Below are positions 1-11,069 of a DNA stretch of 64,000 nucleotides, one piece after another. Source of the stretch: Mycoplasma bradburyae (lineage in GTDB: Bacteria; Bacillota_I; Bacilli_A; Mycoplasmatales; Mycoplasmoidaceae); contig NZ_CP101415.1 in assembly GCF_024339025.1 (NCBI RefSeq), forward strand, positions 372,001-436,000. Reading direction: 5' to 3'. How positions within the stretch are numbered: position 1 is the first letter of the stretch; each line of letters begins with the position of its first letter. The notes beneath the pieces were generated by a model that saw only the letters and a list, made by a program, of their open reading frames with translations, did no database searches and was not told the origin of the DNA. Both the position numbers and the translations under genes were made by a program.

Positions 1-1308
1 CTTAATGAACAAATTAGTCAATTAAAAAATCAATTGATCAAAAATCAAGAATTAAATCAATCTGAAATCATTAAGAAAACAACTGAGTTTAAAGATGTTT
101 TAGAAAATCAAAAAATTGCGTATGAAGCAATCTTAAATCAACATAAAGAAAGATATGAAAATGAGCTTATCAAAAGTAAGAATGATTTCATAAACTTAAT
201 TAACGAAAAAATTCAAATTAAAACCGACGAATTATTAAATGAAAAGGAAAGTGATTTCGATCAAATTAGAGATACTTACCTAAATGTTCTTAACGAACAA
301 CAAAAAGAATATGATAAACAAATTAAGCAAAAACAAGTTGAAATTATCACTAAACTAAACCAACAAAAAGAACAGTTTGACGATATTATTAGATTAAAAA
401 ATCTCGAATGAAATCAATATCAAGAAATATTAATCAATAAAAATAATAAAGATCTAGACGAATTAGAAAAACAAAAAGAAAAATACAAAAACAGTAATAA
501 GGTTGATCAAATTAATGTTAATGCGATTAACGAAAAAATTGATAAATTAAAAGAAGAACAACAAAAAAATCAAACAATTATTGATGAATACAACAAATCA
601 AAAGAATCGTTCTTAAACAATATTCATAATATCTATAACAAAGATAGCATTAATTTAATTACTGATGAAATAACAACTAAAGTTTCTGAAAAATTCAATC
701 AAGAAATTTCTCGACTAAAAGAAAATACTTATAATTACTACCCTGATTATTCTGGTTATTATGGGTATTATAACGATCAATATGACCAATATGATGAAGG
801 TTATGTTGATGAAAATGGAATGTATTTCGAACCTGTTGATGTTGAATTAGATCCTGAAATTATAGAACAATTTAATTATGGTTATGAAAACGGATTAAAT
901 GACTATGAATATGATCAAAACTATAATTATCAAGATCAAAACCAAGAGGCTTACATAAGTAAGTATCAAAACAATCAATCATCATCTCATGAATTCATTC
1001 CAGATCAAAACGATAATCAATTTGATTATGATGATAATTATGATGGAATTAATCATTACAAGACGGAAGATGTAGTAATTATTAATGATAAAATTCAAGA
1101 ACAACTAAACAATGATCAATCATTAAAAATTAGAAAACCAGGTGGTTGATTTGCTAAAAAAATTTACCAAGCGCAAGCTGGTGAAAAAGAAAAAATCCCT
1201 CAAAAAATGAGCGGAAGACGCGGTGTATTCAAACGCGTAAATAAAGGAAGATTATCTAAGAGCGAAATTAAACAATACGCTAATAAAATTATTAACTCAA
1301 ACAAGTAG
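1..1308 (+). CDS. Large coiled-coil protein with EAGR-like segment, C-terminal part (5' end outside window)
   Basis: The frame is open from base 1 and ends at TAG 1306-1308, so about 435 C-terminal residues are visible and the start lies outside the window. The first ~235 residues are Gln/Glu/Lys/Asn-rich heptad-like sequence, predicted coiled coil. Around 730-850 follows a Tyr/Gly/Asp-rich stretch including GYYGYYNDQYDQYDEGY and VDENGMYFEP, which resembles the EAGR (aromatic- and glycine-rich) boxes of mycoplasma terminal-organelle proteins such as HMW1 and TopJ. The end is basic (KMSGRRGVFKRVNKGRLSK). Eleven bases separate it from the next gene, so it is probably the upstream member of an operon. 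A role as a cytoskeletal, HMW1-like cytadherence accessory protein is inferred from composition and the EAGR-like segment, not from a confident alignment. Confidence 0.6.
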
Positions 1309-1319
1309 AAAAAGACATT

Positions 1320-2546
1320 ATGGAATTCATTCATTCAGAACAGATAAAAAACTGAATTAGTCAAAACCTGACCACTAATTTTACGCGTGGTTTCTTTGTT
1401 GATGTTTTATTTTCTACAAAAAAGACTAAAAAGGTATCAGTAATTTCTGGTTTGGATTATTGCGGACAAACGGAAATTATTAGTGAAATCTATTCTAGAT
1501 TTAACTCACAAAACTTATTAAATAGTCTTTATTTAGTAGATTTAAGTTCTGTTTATGTTAATGATGAAACTAAAATTGATGATTTCTTAAATAAAATTAA
1601 AGATATTAATAATGCTTTCTTTATTATTAGTAATATGAACCAACAAGAAGGGACAAAAATTTGGTTTAAACAAATTGCTAAGATTGCTAAAAAGCAAAAC
1701 ATTATATTTTACTTGTTTGTAAACAACTCTGGTATTCTTTATAATAAGATTATCGATCATTATAACTTTAATCACTTTTTCCTAAAACCCTTTAGATTTA
1801 GTGAATATTTAATTACTAAAGAAAAGTTTAGTGATATTAATTTTGTAGATTACTATGATTATTTAAATTCATACAGTCCTATTTTAGCAAGATTTAACGA
1901 TAAAGCTGATGCGCAGATTTTATTTTTTAATCAAATTGTTAATTTATTTAGGCATGATGTTTATGAATTATTTAACAAGAAGTATTCAATTAAAACTTGC
2001 ATGTCATTATTAAATGTTGTTGTTTATGCTGATATTCCTTGTTTTAATCTAAATTTACTGTCAAAAGAACTTGATATCGATTTTGAGGAATTACTAGAAA
2101 TCATTAGGATTTTAGATAAAGCTAAGATTTTAAGGATGATCAGAGTAACTGAAAATGATTTAACTAAAAAACGTGAACCACTTTATTTCTTAGTGTTCTA
2201 TCACCCGATTAATTACATCATTTTTGAACATAATAATTTATCAATTTCTGATCTAATGAATAACACCAAGGTTTTATTATCAGCATTTATTAGTGCAACT
2301 AACTTTGATGAAGTTCTAGAAATTGTTTATGATTATCATGTTTCTTGAACTGAACAAATAACTTTGATTGACAAACATAGAAAAAGGGCATATATTTTAG
2401 GTATCAATAATAATGAAATTGGACCAATTTTAAATGCATTAACTTGAAAACATAGTTATCGCGTTAATTATTTAAATCAAAATGATTTAATTAATTTAAT
2501 TGCTAATCGTGAACTTAAGAATTTCAAGAAGTATCAAATTTTATAA
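1320..2546 (+). CDS. Degenerate AAA-ATPase-like protein (AAA_14/DUF4143-type architecture)
   Basis: This is a 408-residue protein (start MEFIHSEQIKNWI) with in-frame TGA Trp codons. Near residue 45 it has GLDYCGQTEI, which matches the spacing of a Walker A motif (GxxxxGKT) but carries Gln instead of the catalytic Lys. Later segments also follow the order of AAA_14/DUF4143 ATPases: a hydrophobic strand ending in a short acidic turn (LYLVDLS), a strand ending in ISN, and LKPFRFSEYL, which resembles the conserved L-x-P-L-S-F-x-E-F segment. The second half looks helical, with a possible winged-helix region. It lies between two large acidic/coiled-coil genes and probably shares their transcript. 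If the family call is right, it likely does not hydrolyse ATP normally and may act as a scaffold. The family assignment is an inference from motif order. Confidence 0.5.
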
Positions 2547-2557
2547 AATAAAACATT

Positions 2558-5500
2558 ATGGCTAGAACTAAAAAAAATAAAACAGAAAATAAAAAAACAA
2601 AAAAAAGAGTTAAGAAAGAACAACAAGAAGTAGGTGTTGCTAAAAATCTAGCTAATAACCAACCAGAGCTTTTAAACGTAAAAGTTGAAAGTGAATTTGA
2701 ACAAGAAGATGATCTTGATTTTAGTAATAAATCAATTTTAAACGATGAAAACATCATCTTTTCTGGAGAAATAAGAACTAACAAAAGCCATTTAAAAAAT
2801 AAATATTTTGATTCTGTTTTAGATGAAGAAGATTTGCTTCAAGCTGAATTTGACGAAATTAAACTTAAGTCTAAGAAAAGTTTATTAACTAAGAAAAAGA
2901 AAAAAGAAGATCGTACAGCTCAAGCGATCAAAGAATCGATTAGTAAACGTTTTGACGGTTTTTTTGATGAAACTGATCAATCTTTAATTACTGATACGAT
3001 TTATGACGGCGATTACAAAGAACAAGAAGAAAAAGATATAATAGAACAAGCTAAAAACTTTTCTACTGCTAGTGATATTATTGAAGAAATTATCTATAAT
3101 TCTGAAAAACGCCAACCTATTAACAATAAAGAAGAAGATGTTATTGAAGGTGAAATAAAATCACTCGATCAATTGCCGGAAAATCTTGCTGATTTAAATA
3201 TTGAAGAGCTAACAGAATTAGAGGAATTATCTGTTAATAATTTAGCTTTTGATAATGAAAAGGAATTTAACGAATTACAACTTAATAAAGAAAGTGTTGT
3301 TTATGACGCAATTCCTGCAGATGAAGTAGAAGAAAAAAAAGATGTTTATGAACCAAACATTCATTTAAATATTCAACAACCATTAGAAATAAATGAAGAA
3401 TTAGTAATTCAATCTGAAGTTATTCAAGAAGTTAAAACTATCACTGAGCCAAATATTCAAAATGAGGTAATATCAGAACCTGTCGTAATCAATCAACCAG
3501 TTGTAGAATTATCTAGTGAATCATTAATTAATTTATCAGATGCTAACATTCACAAACCGAATGTTGAATCGATTCTACCTCTAATCGAACAAAAAGTTAT
3601 TGAAATCTCTGAATATCCAGTTCTTCCACCTGAAGTTTTAGAAGTTACGAACTTACCTGAGGTTAATGTTGATCTAATTAATGATGAAGTTATAAAAATC
3701 GATGTAGTTGATTTAAGTGAAAATCAAACTAATTCTCAAGAAGTTTATAAACCATCTTATCAATCAATTTCTGAAACAATTGATTACTCTGTTGATTTAA
3801 ATCATACAATCGATATTGAATTAGAAGGTGTGAATATCGATAAAGAAGTTATTCATATTAATCAAACAAGTAATAAATTAGAAGAAAAAACTCATAAAGA
3901 TAATTCGATTATCCATTACCAAGTTATCGAAGATGGTGTTAAAGAAAAAGAATTATATGTTGATGTAAATAAAATGAATTCAGCATTAAATTCTGAATTG
4001 AAATCAATCACAAAAAAGAAAAAATCATTAGATGAATTAGAAGTCATTCCTGCTGTTGTAGTTCATAGAACAAATAAAAAATCATTAGATGAACTAGAAG
4101 TCATTCCAGCGATAACAATGAATAACAATTTCGTTAAACAAGAAGTTATTAATATCCCTGAAAATGACTTCAGAACATTTGATAATTCAGTTAATGAAGA
4201 AGTAAGCAAACAAAAATCGATTCAAGAATTAGAAGCTTCGCTAAGTCAGATAGAAAATGAAATTAAGGATTCAGGAATTAACATTGAAAATGTTGAAATC
4301 ATTTTAGATGCAAATATTGTGTCTGATATTGAAAGTATCAAGCAAAATAAACGAGAACTTTTAGTTGAAACTGATAACTTAGTAAACGAAATTGTTTTAG
4401 ATATTCAAGAAGAAACATTTAAAATTGAACTAGATAAATTAAATGAAGAGTTAACTGATCAAACAATTTATCCGATTCAAAAACGTGAACTTAATTGGAA
4501 GTTTAAAGAAGATAACACTCAATATGACATGTTAAGCTTTGATTGTGAAAGCTATAACAATATCATCAAAGAACAAAATGAATTAAAGATGGTAGCTGAT
4601 TGAATGGATTACTCTTCGTCTCCGTTAATCAAAATTAAACCAGAATCAGTTATTCAACAAGATTTAGAAACTGTTAGCGTTAAATTTAAACCTAACTACA
4701 AAAAACTTGATTCTGAATTGTTAGATGACAGAATTTATCCTGTAAATAATAATGATTTAAATTGAGATTTAAAAGAGCTAGACGTTAAATATAATTACAT
4801 TGATTTTGAATTTGAAAGTTACAACTCGATCATAAAAGAACAGACAGAATTTAAAATGTTCTGTAAAAAAGCAATTGATTACTCAAAAGCGCCTATTATC
4901 AGAGTTCTAGATGAATCCACTAAACTAGTGGATGACACAATTGAATTAAATAATTCGGAAACTTTTGCATCATCTAAAACTGAATTGCCAAAATCTAATT
5001 TAGAAGTAATTGAAACTACTGAATGAGAGACTGTTGATAATAATTCGACAATTGACTTCCACTCATTGATTAACAAAAAGTTTGATACACCAAAATATTA
5101 TCTAGAGAATAAACACTCATCTAATACTGAAGAAATCGAATTAAATGAATCTAATTTTGAAGGTATAGATGAAAATATTCTTGAATTAATAAAAGAACAA
5201 AAAAGAATTATTAAGGATCGTTTAATTTCTGAAGATAATTTTAATTCTGAAAAATTCTCTAAAGCTTTAACTGAAAAATTAAGAGAAGAAACTAGTAAAA
5301 TTATCATTAAAAATATTGCTAAGCAATATAACAATATTAATGATATAAATTCATATAAAAAGCCTTTAGTATCGACCGAAATAAAAACAATAAATCCTTT
5401 TGTTAACAAAAGCTTAAAGGATAAATTAATTAATTCTCAGGATTTAAGATTAGTTAATAAAGCTAATAAAAAAACTCCAGCTAAATCAATTCTTAACGAT

Positions 5501-5578
5501 TTAAAAGATTTCAAATTTAGAGGACCTAATTTAATATATAAAGAGAACGAACCTAAAAAATTAACAAGTTCAAAATAA
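2558..5578 (+). CDS. Acidic repeat-containing protein, putative cytadherence/terminal-organelle component
   Basis: This 1006-residue protein begins with a highly basic head (MARTKKNKTENKKTKKRVKK). A long acidic Glu/Asn/Val/Ile-rich region follows, rich in short EVI-type and PEVL-type units. Two copies of SLDELEVIPA lie 20 residues apart (DNA about 4020-4115). Near residues 620-770 a longer module occurs twice: one copy has IYPIQKRELNW and CESYNNIIKEQNELKM, the other IYPVNNNDLNW and FESYNSIIKEQTEFKM. No signal peptide or membrane helix is visible, so it is probably cytoplasmic. Low complexity, repeats and neighbours resemble the HMW1/HMW3 class of terminal-organelle proteins, but I see no specific homologous domain. 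TGA codons are read as Trp throughout; the stop is the TAA at 5576-5578, followed by a terminator. Confidence 0.55.
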
Positions 5579-5584
5579 CAGAAA

Positions 5585-5619
5585 AATAATCAGACTATCT
5601 GCCTGATTATTCAATTTTT
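5585..5619 (+). terminator. Rho-independent terminator
   Basis: A 9-bp inverted repeat AATAATCAG / CTGATTATT with a 9-nt loop is followed by a short T-rich tail. It starts 7 bases after the stop of the 1006-residue protein and closes that operon. Confidence 0.7.
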
Positions 5620-5721
5620 ATGTCGTATTGACTGAATGAAATTTATTGATAAGTAACTAAACACTTTAATAAGAAAATAATAAGATTAAGAAGAAAATAG
5701 TGTGTTTAGTTACTTATATTT

Positions 5722-6423
5722 TTAATCACCAAAAAGTTTCAGATATTTATTATGAATATCTAATGTTTTTATTTTTGTATCCGGTTCTTTATACGTTTTG
5801 TATATATTAGTTCAATTATTTACATATTTGAATGTCCCTTCGTGATTTCTGTATTGTCCAAATACGGAGTTATCAATTGCCATAGAATAATTTGTTGGTG
5901 CTTTTGCGGTATTTTGTTTATATATATTATAAAAATCCTCGGTAGCTGAAGATAATGTATCACCAGCAACACTAGTAGCAATTCCGACTTTTCATAATGC
6001 TCCAGTTAATCCGCTCTTCTTTTTATTTTTGTTAGCAGCTGATTTTTTTGTTGTTTTGCTATCAGAAGCACTTACTTTTTGTTTTGATTCTTGTTTAGGT
6101 CGATTATCAAATAATGAATTACTATTTATAAATTCATTATCTCCGATTGCGAAATTTGAAATCCCGAACCCTAAATCATCGTCTATCCCTCCTATTAAGT
6201 TTTTCATTAGATTTGATTCAACATCAACATCTGGTTTAATCTTTTTAGGTCTACCGCGTTTTTTAACTACTGTTGGCATAACCTTCATATCAGGCGGCAA
6301 CAAAACAGCTCCATTATTAGCAACCGCGCTGATACCTTGATCATTATCTGTTTTAGTAGTTGTTTTCTTAGTAGCCCTTTTTCTAGTAGCGCCAACAGAT
6401 TTTGTTGTTGATTTTACTGGCAT
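5722..6423 (-). CDS. Hypothetical protein with AT-hook-like motif
   Basis: This 233-residue protein (start MPVKSTTKSVGATRK) contains one in-frame TGA read as Trp about 90 residues before the end. The N-terminal quarter is Lys/Thr/Arg-rich. VVKKRGRPKKIKPD contains the GRP core flanked by basic residues that defines an AT-hook, a minor-groove AT-DNA binding element. A Ser/Lys-rich linker (KKSAANKNKKKSG) leads to a ~95-residue C-terminal segment rich in Tyr, Asn and Thr that I do not recognise. It starts 12 bases after the preceding minus-strand peptide gene, so the two are probably co-transcribed. DNA binding is an inference from the motif only; GRP-type basic motifs also occur by chance in Lys/Arg-rich proteins. 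No membrane segment is evident. Confidence 0.6.
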
Positions 6424-6435
6424 ATTTATTTATTG

Positions 6436-6723
6436 TTATAAACCTGAATATATTGATGAAGCATATGGGCTTAAGAATGAATACCTAGCTTTTGTTGGAG
6501 CAAAGCTAGAATAAACATGCTTTACTTGAGGTTCATTCGAAATTCCGACTGCATATCCATTAGGATCAGGTTTATTTTTGATATCATTTACGATATTACT
6601 TATTGTTACAGCAGACTTGCTAATAGATCCGATAACCATCTGACCTATTAAAACTGCAGTTGATATTGCAGCTATGGACCCACCGTGTAATAAGTTTTTA
6701 TCATTCGTGGTTAATTTTCTCAT
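6436..6723 (-). CDS. Small peptide with double-glycine-type leader, possible exported/bacteriocin-like peptide
   Basis: With the start at 6723 the product has 95 residues and begins MRKLTTNDKNLLHGGS. A GGAGG Shine-Dalgarno sequence lies 5 bases upstream of this ATG, and it overlaps the alternative upstream ATG at 6735, so the shorter form is preferred. The N terminus has the pattern of double-glycine leaders of class II bacteriocins and related peptides: a short, partly charged leader with spaced hydrophobic residues ending in GG. After it comes a Gly/Ala/Ile/Ser-rich hydrophobic stretch (SIAAISTAVLIGQMVIGSIS), then a polar Tyr/Ser-rich tail. It lies just upstream of the AT-hook protein. No C39 peptidase-transporter is in the window. 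It could instead be an unrelated small membrane protein. Confidence 0.55.
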   Translation of the reverse strand: MRKLTTNDKNLLHGGSIAAISTAVLIGQMVIGSISKSAVTISNIVNDIKNKPDPNGYAVGISNEPQVKHVYSSFAPTKARYSFLSPYASSIYSGL

Positions 6724-6726
6724 TTC

Positions 6727-6733
6727 ATCCTCC
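6727..6733 (-). promoter_or_regulatory. Strong Shine-Dalgarno that decides the start at 6723
   Basis: GGAGG is read on the minus strand at 6733-6729, 5 bases before ATG 6723. Most genes in this window lack so clear a ribosome binding site. It sits inside the four-codon extension that the upstream ATG (6735) would add, arguing for initiation at 6723. Confidence 0.6.
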
Positions 6734-6792
6734 ATTAAAGATATGTAAATTCATCTAAAAAAAGAAGAAAAAAATATTCTTTTAAAGAAATA

Positions 6793-6827
6793 AAAAAAGT
6801 GATTTAAAGTAATTAAATCACTTTTTA
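6793..6827 (-). terminator. Terminator downstream of arcA
   Basis: An AAAGTGATTTAA / TTAAATCACTTT inverted repeat is flanked by A and T runs on both sides, so it could work in both directions. It lies 23 bases past the arcA stop. Confidence 0.7.
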
Positions 6828-6849
6828 TTGAATTAAGAATTATTAAAAC

Positions 6850-8061
<1,212 letters not shown>

Positions 8062-8165
8062 TAATGCTCCTTATCTATTTTTTATTTTCAGACTTATCAA
8101 AACCTAGATATTAATCATTTAATTTTAAAAATAAAGTTTAAAAATATAAACAATTTTAAATCAGT

Positions 8166-9149
8166 TTATTTAATTAGATAATCAACAGATCTAGTATAAG
8201 GATTAATCAAATCGTTGATATGTTTGATAGCCACAACAGCTTCATTCATTCCGCAAATAATTAAATTAGGTCTTTTTTTGTAGTTGCTAGCAAGACCAAT
8301 TGCATAAATGTTATCATCAGAAGTTTGTTGAAAATCATTAACGATTAAATTGTTATTGAGATCTTGCTCTAAATGATCAAAACAATCAAGAGATTTAATT
8401 GGTTTTAAACCATATTGAACTATCAGATAATCAAAATTTATCGTTGTTTTTTGATTGTTTTGATTATTTATCAAATTAATTGTGTTGTTATTAATCGATT
8501 CAATGGTTTGATCAAGATATTGGTTAATATCTTTTTGATTAATTTGATCAACTAAATTTTGTGAAGCTCGGTATTTATTATTTCTATGAACAATTGATAA
8601 ACTGTTAGCAATCTTTAGATCTGCTAACTGATTTATTAATTCAACAGCACTATCACCACCACCTAAAAAACAAACATCTTTATTTTTATAAATTAACAGA
8701 TCATTGATTTGATAATGGATATTACTAATATCTTGATTACGAATTAAATCTTCATTTAATCTGATTGGTTCAAACCCACCGTTACCAGTTGCGATAATAA
8801 TTTTTTTAGAACGAACAATAGAATTATTTGATAAAGTTAATTCAAATAAATTTTCACTGGTTAAGTATTTTTGGAAACTAATTAAAGTATTTAATGAATA
8901 TGTAATCAATCCTTGCTTGATATAACTATCTTGCTGATTAGATAAAAGATTGATAAAATCCTTGGCTAAAATTCCGTTAGCTGTTGGAAAATCATAAATC
9001 TTTTTGAAAGGGTATAAATGCGTTGGCTGACCTCCTATTCTGTCGGTCATTTCGATCACCAACGATTTCAAACCCTTCATAGCACCATAACTAGCACAAT
9101 ATATACCGCTAGTTCCTGCTCCTAAAATGATTAGGTCGTAAGTCTTCAT
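8166..9149 (-). CDS. FAD/NAD(P)-dependent oxidoreductase, ferredoxin-NADP reductase type 2 (YumC-like)
   Basis: This 327-residue flavoprotein has an N-terminal FAD-binding motif GAGTSGIYCASYGAMKG, then an acidic strand end (VIEM) and RIGGQPTHLYPFKKIYDFP. The central NADPH-binding motif is LGGGDSAVELINQLADL and the C-terminal FAD motif is NIYAIGLAS. The overall layout matches thioredoxin reductase, but the redox-active CxxC between the two nucleotide domains is missing (the corresponding region is IIIATGNGGFEPIRLNED). That favours the thioredoxin-reductase-like ferredoxin/flavodoxin-NADP+ reductase family (YumC) over true TrxB. The electron partner is unknown. It is divergently oriented from the coiled-coil gene starting at 9216. 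Confidence 0.85.
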   Translation of the reverse strand: MKTYDLIILGAGTSGIYCASYGAMKGLKSLVIEMTDRIGGQPTHLYPFKKIYDFPTANGILAKDFINLLSNQQDSYIKQGLITYSLNTLISFQKYLTSENLFELTLSNNSIVRSKKIIIATGNGGFEPIRLNEDLIRNQDISNIHYQINDLLIYKNKDVCFLGGGDSAVELINQLADLKIANSLSIVHRNNKYRASQNLVDQINQKDINQYLDQTIESINNNTINLINNQNNQKTTINFDYLIVQYGLKPIKSLDCFDHLEQDLNNNLIVNDFQQTSDDNIYAIGLASNYKKRPNLIICGMNEAVVAIKHINDLINPYTRSVDYLIK

Positions 9150-9215
9150 TTATATATTTTAAATATAATATAATAATTTAGATATTTATATTTTTATATA
9201 AAAATTTAAGTTTTA

Positions 9216-10910
9216 ATGTCTATCACTGATAAAGTTTTTAGTTTTGACGAAAGTTCAAAAGAAGAAGTTCTTCAAGATTTCAATATTAACAAAGCTGATT
9301 ATTGCATAAACAGCTTTCTAACTCAACATCCAAGTGCTACTGAACAAGATTTAGCAGATTTTTTAGAAAATGCTAGAAACAGTTATGTAAGAGCTAGAAA
9401 AAATGGTATGTCTGATGAATTGTGATTAGAACACTTACACAAATACATCAAGACATATAAGTTTGTTGCTCCACTTCAAAGAGAGTTAGATAAACTAATT
9501 CACAATAAGAATTTAACTGATATTGAACTTGAAAAAGCAGAATTAGCTAAACAACGTGCTGAATTCGAAAAAGAACGCATTGAGTTTTTAAACGAACAAA
9601 GCGAGTTTATTCAAAAAGGTCGCTCAAAACATTTTGAACATATTGTAACTTTATCAGAACATGAAGCTACTAAAAAAGACTTAGAACTAAAATACTACAA
9701 AGAAATCGAAGAAATTAAAAACAAACATCAAGAAGAATTCATTAAAAATCAAGAAGAAACTAAGAAGATTTTTGATGAAGAGGTTAATAACCTTAAAGAT
9801 TTTTATGATAGAAAGATTGAAAAAATCTCGGATTATTACAATAAATTAAAAGAAAAAGTAGTTCAATTAAAAGAAGAAAATGCAAAATTAGTCGGTGAAA
9901 TTTATGAACGTGATGTAACAACCGAAAACCAAATTGCTTTAAGAACTAGAGATTATTACGAAGAAATTGAAAAGATTAAAAAAGTATTAAGAAATTATGA
10001 AATTTTATCTTTTGAATTAAAGAGCAAAGTTAAAGAAAAAGATTACTTACTTAACCAACTAAGAGCTAAAATTAAACACAAAGACGAAGAATTTAAAAAA
10101 TTTATTCAAGATCAACCCGAAATTGTTAACCAATTAATTAACGATGGTATTAAACAAGGTGTTAAAGTTAAGTTTAGTCAGTTAGAGTCTAAACTTAAAG
10201 AACAAGTCGAGAAATATGAAGATACTGTTGGTAAGACTTATGAAAAACATAAGAATGAAGTTGATAAGATTTTAATTGCTAATGAAGCTAAAATCGAAGT
10301 GATGAAAAATGCTTTGCTGCAAGCGGAAGAAACAGCTAAATTAACAACTAACGAAATAGAAAGAATTAAATCTGAGTATGACTTAATTGTTTATACTAAC
10401 CGTGAGTTGAATGAAGCAATCAAATTAGAACAAGAAAAAAACAAAGAATTATTAGCTAAAGTTGAAGCATTAACTGCTGAAAACAATGATTTAGATAAAC
10501 TTAACAACTTATTAGTTAAAAAATATAATGATAACGATCATTTGTTATCTGTTTCTAAATCAATATCAGAACAACTGGATAAAATCAATGCTTCTCAACG
10601 TTCTTTACAAAAAGTTTTATCGACAAGTAATGATGATATAACTAATAAAAAAATTCTAGATCTTGATAAAGAAATCAACGCAGTTAACGAAACTTACAAG
10701 CAGTCTAAAAACATTAAAAACGAACCAATCGAATTACCTAAAAAAGCTCCAACATCTGGAAAAATAATTGAATATATTGAAGATGATGAAGAATTAGATT
10801 CTCAATGAGCTAAACAATTCTCTGAAGTTACTAAAAAAATCAAAGAAAAGAAGAATAACAAAAAGAAAAGACAGTTATTAGATAAAAAAATTAGTGACTT
10901 TAAAGAATAG
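9216..10910 (+). CDS. Coiled-coil protein, putative terminal-organelle/cytoskeletal component
   Basis: This 564-residue protein has a ~90-residue N-terminal domain (start MSITDKVFSFDESSKEEV; includes a PSATEQDLADFLENARNSY segment). Nearly continuous charged heptad repeats follow from about residue 90 to 480, then a Pro-containing hinge (PIELPKKAPTSGK) and a basic tail (KKIKEKKNNKKKRQ). There is no signal peptide or membrane helix. Filament-like coiled coils of this kind build the electron-dense core in M. pneumoniae relatives (HMW2, P41 class), but I cannot assign it to one of these. The 4.5S RNA gene follows directly, and another acidic coiled-coil protein lies beyond. The stop is TAG 10908-10910 after one in-frame TGA Trp. 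Confidence 0.55.
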
Positions 10911-10928
10911 ATATATTAAAATTAATTC

Positions 10929-11005
10929 GTCATTGCAACAATTATCACGAAACATGTCAGGTCAGAAATGAAGCAGCATTAAGTATCTTAATTGTGTGTA
11001 ATGAC
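10929..11005 (+). ncRNA. ffs: Signal recognition particle 4.5S RNA (small bacterial type)
   Basis: The 77-nt segment is bounded by complementary ends (GTCATTGCA with TGTGTAATGAC). Its centre carries the domain IV core, ATGTCAGGTC AGAAAT GAAGCAGC, which matches the Ffh-binding internal loops plus apical tetraloop region of bacterial SRP RNA (E. coli core GTCAGGTCCGGAAGGAAGCAGC). A run of six T follows immediately as a terminator. The RNA works with Ffh and FtsY to target membrane and secreted proteins. Confidence 0.92.
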
Positions 11006-11069
11006 TTTTTTATTTATTATTTAAAAGTTAATTAATTTAAAATAATAAATAAAATACTTTAGATTCTCG

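Noticed and set aside
5098..5409. 103-codon minus-strand ORF opposite the acidic repeat protein
   Set aside because: Complement of Glu/Lys/Asn-rich codons producing a hydrophobic-looking shadow; no start signal or context.
8166..9149. Thioredoxin reductase (trxB)
   Set aside because: The redox CxxC motif is missing, so a YumC-type ferredoxin/flavodoxin-NADP reductase is the better call.
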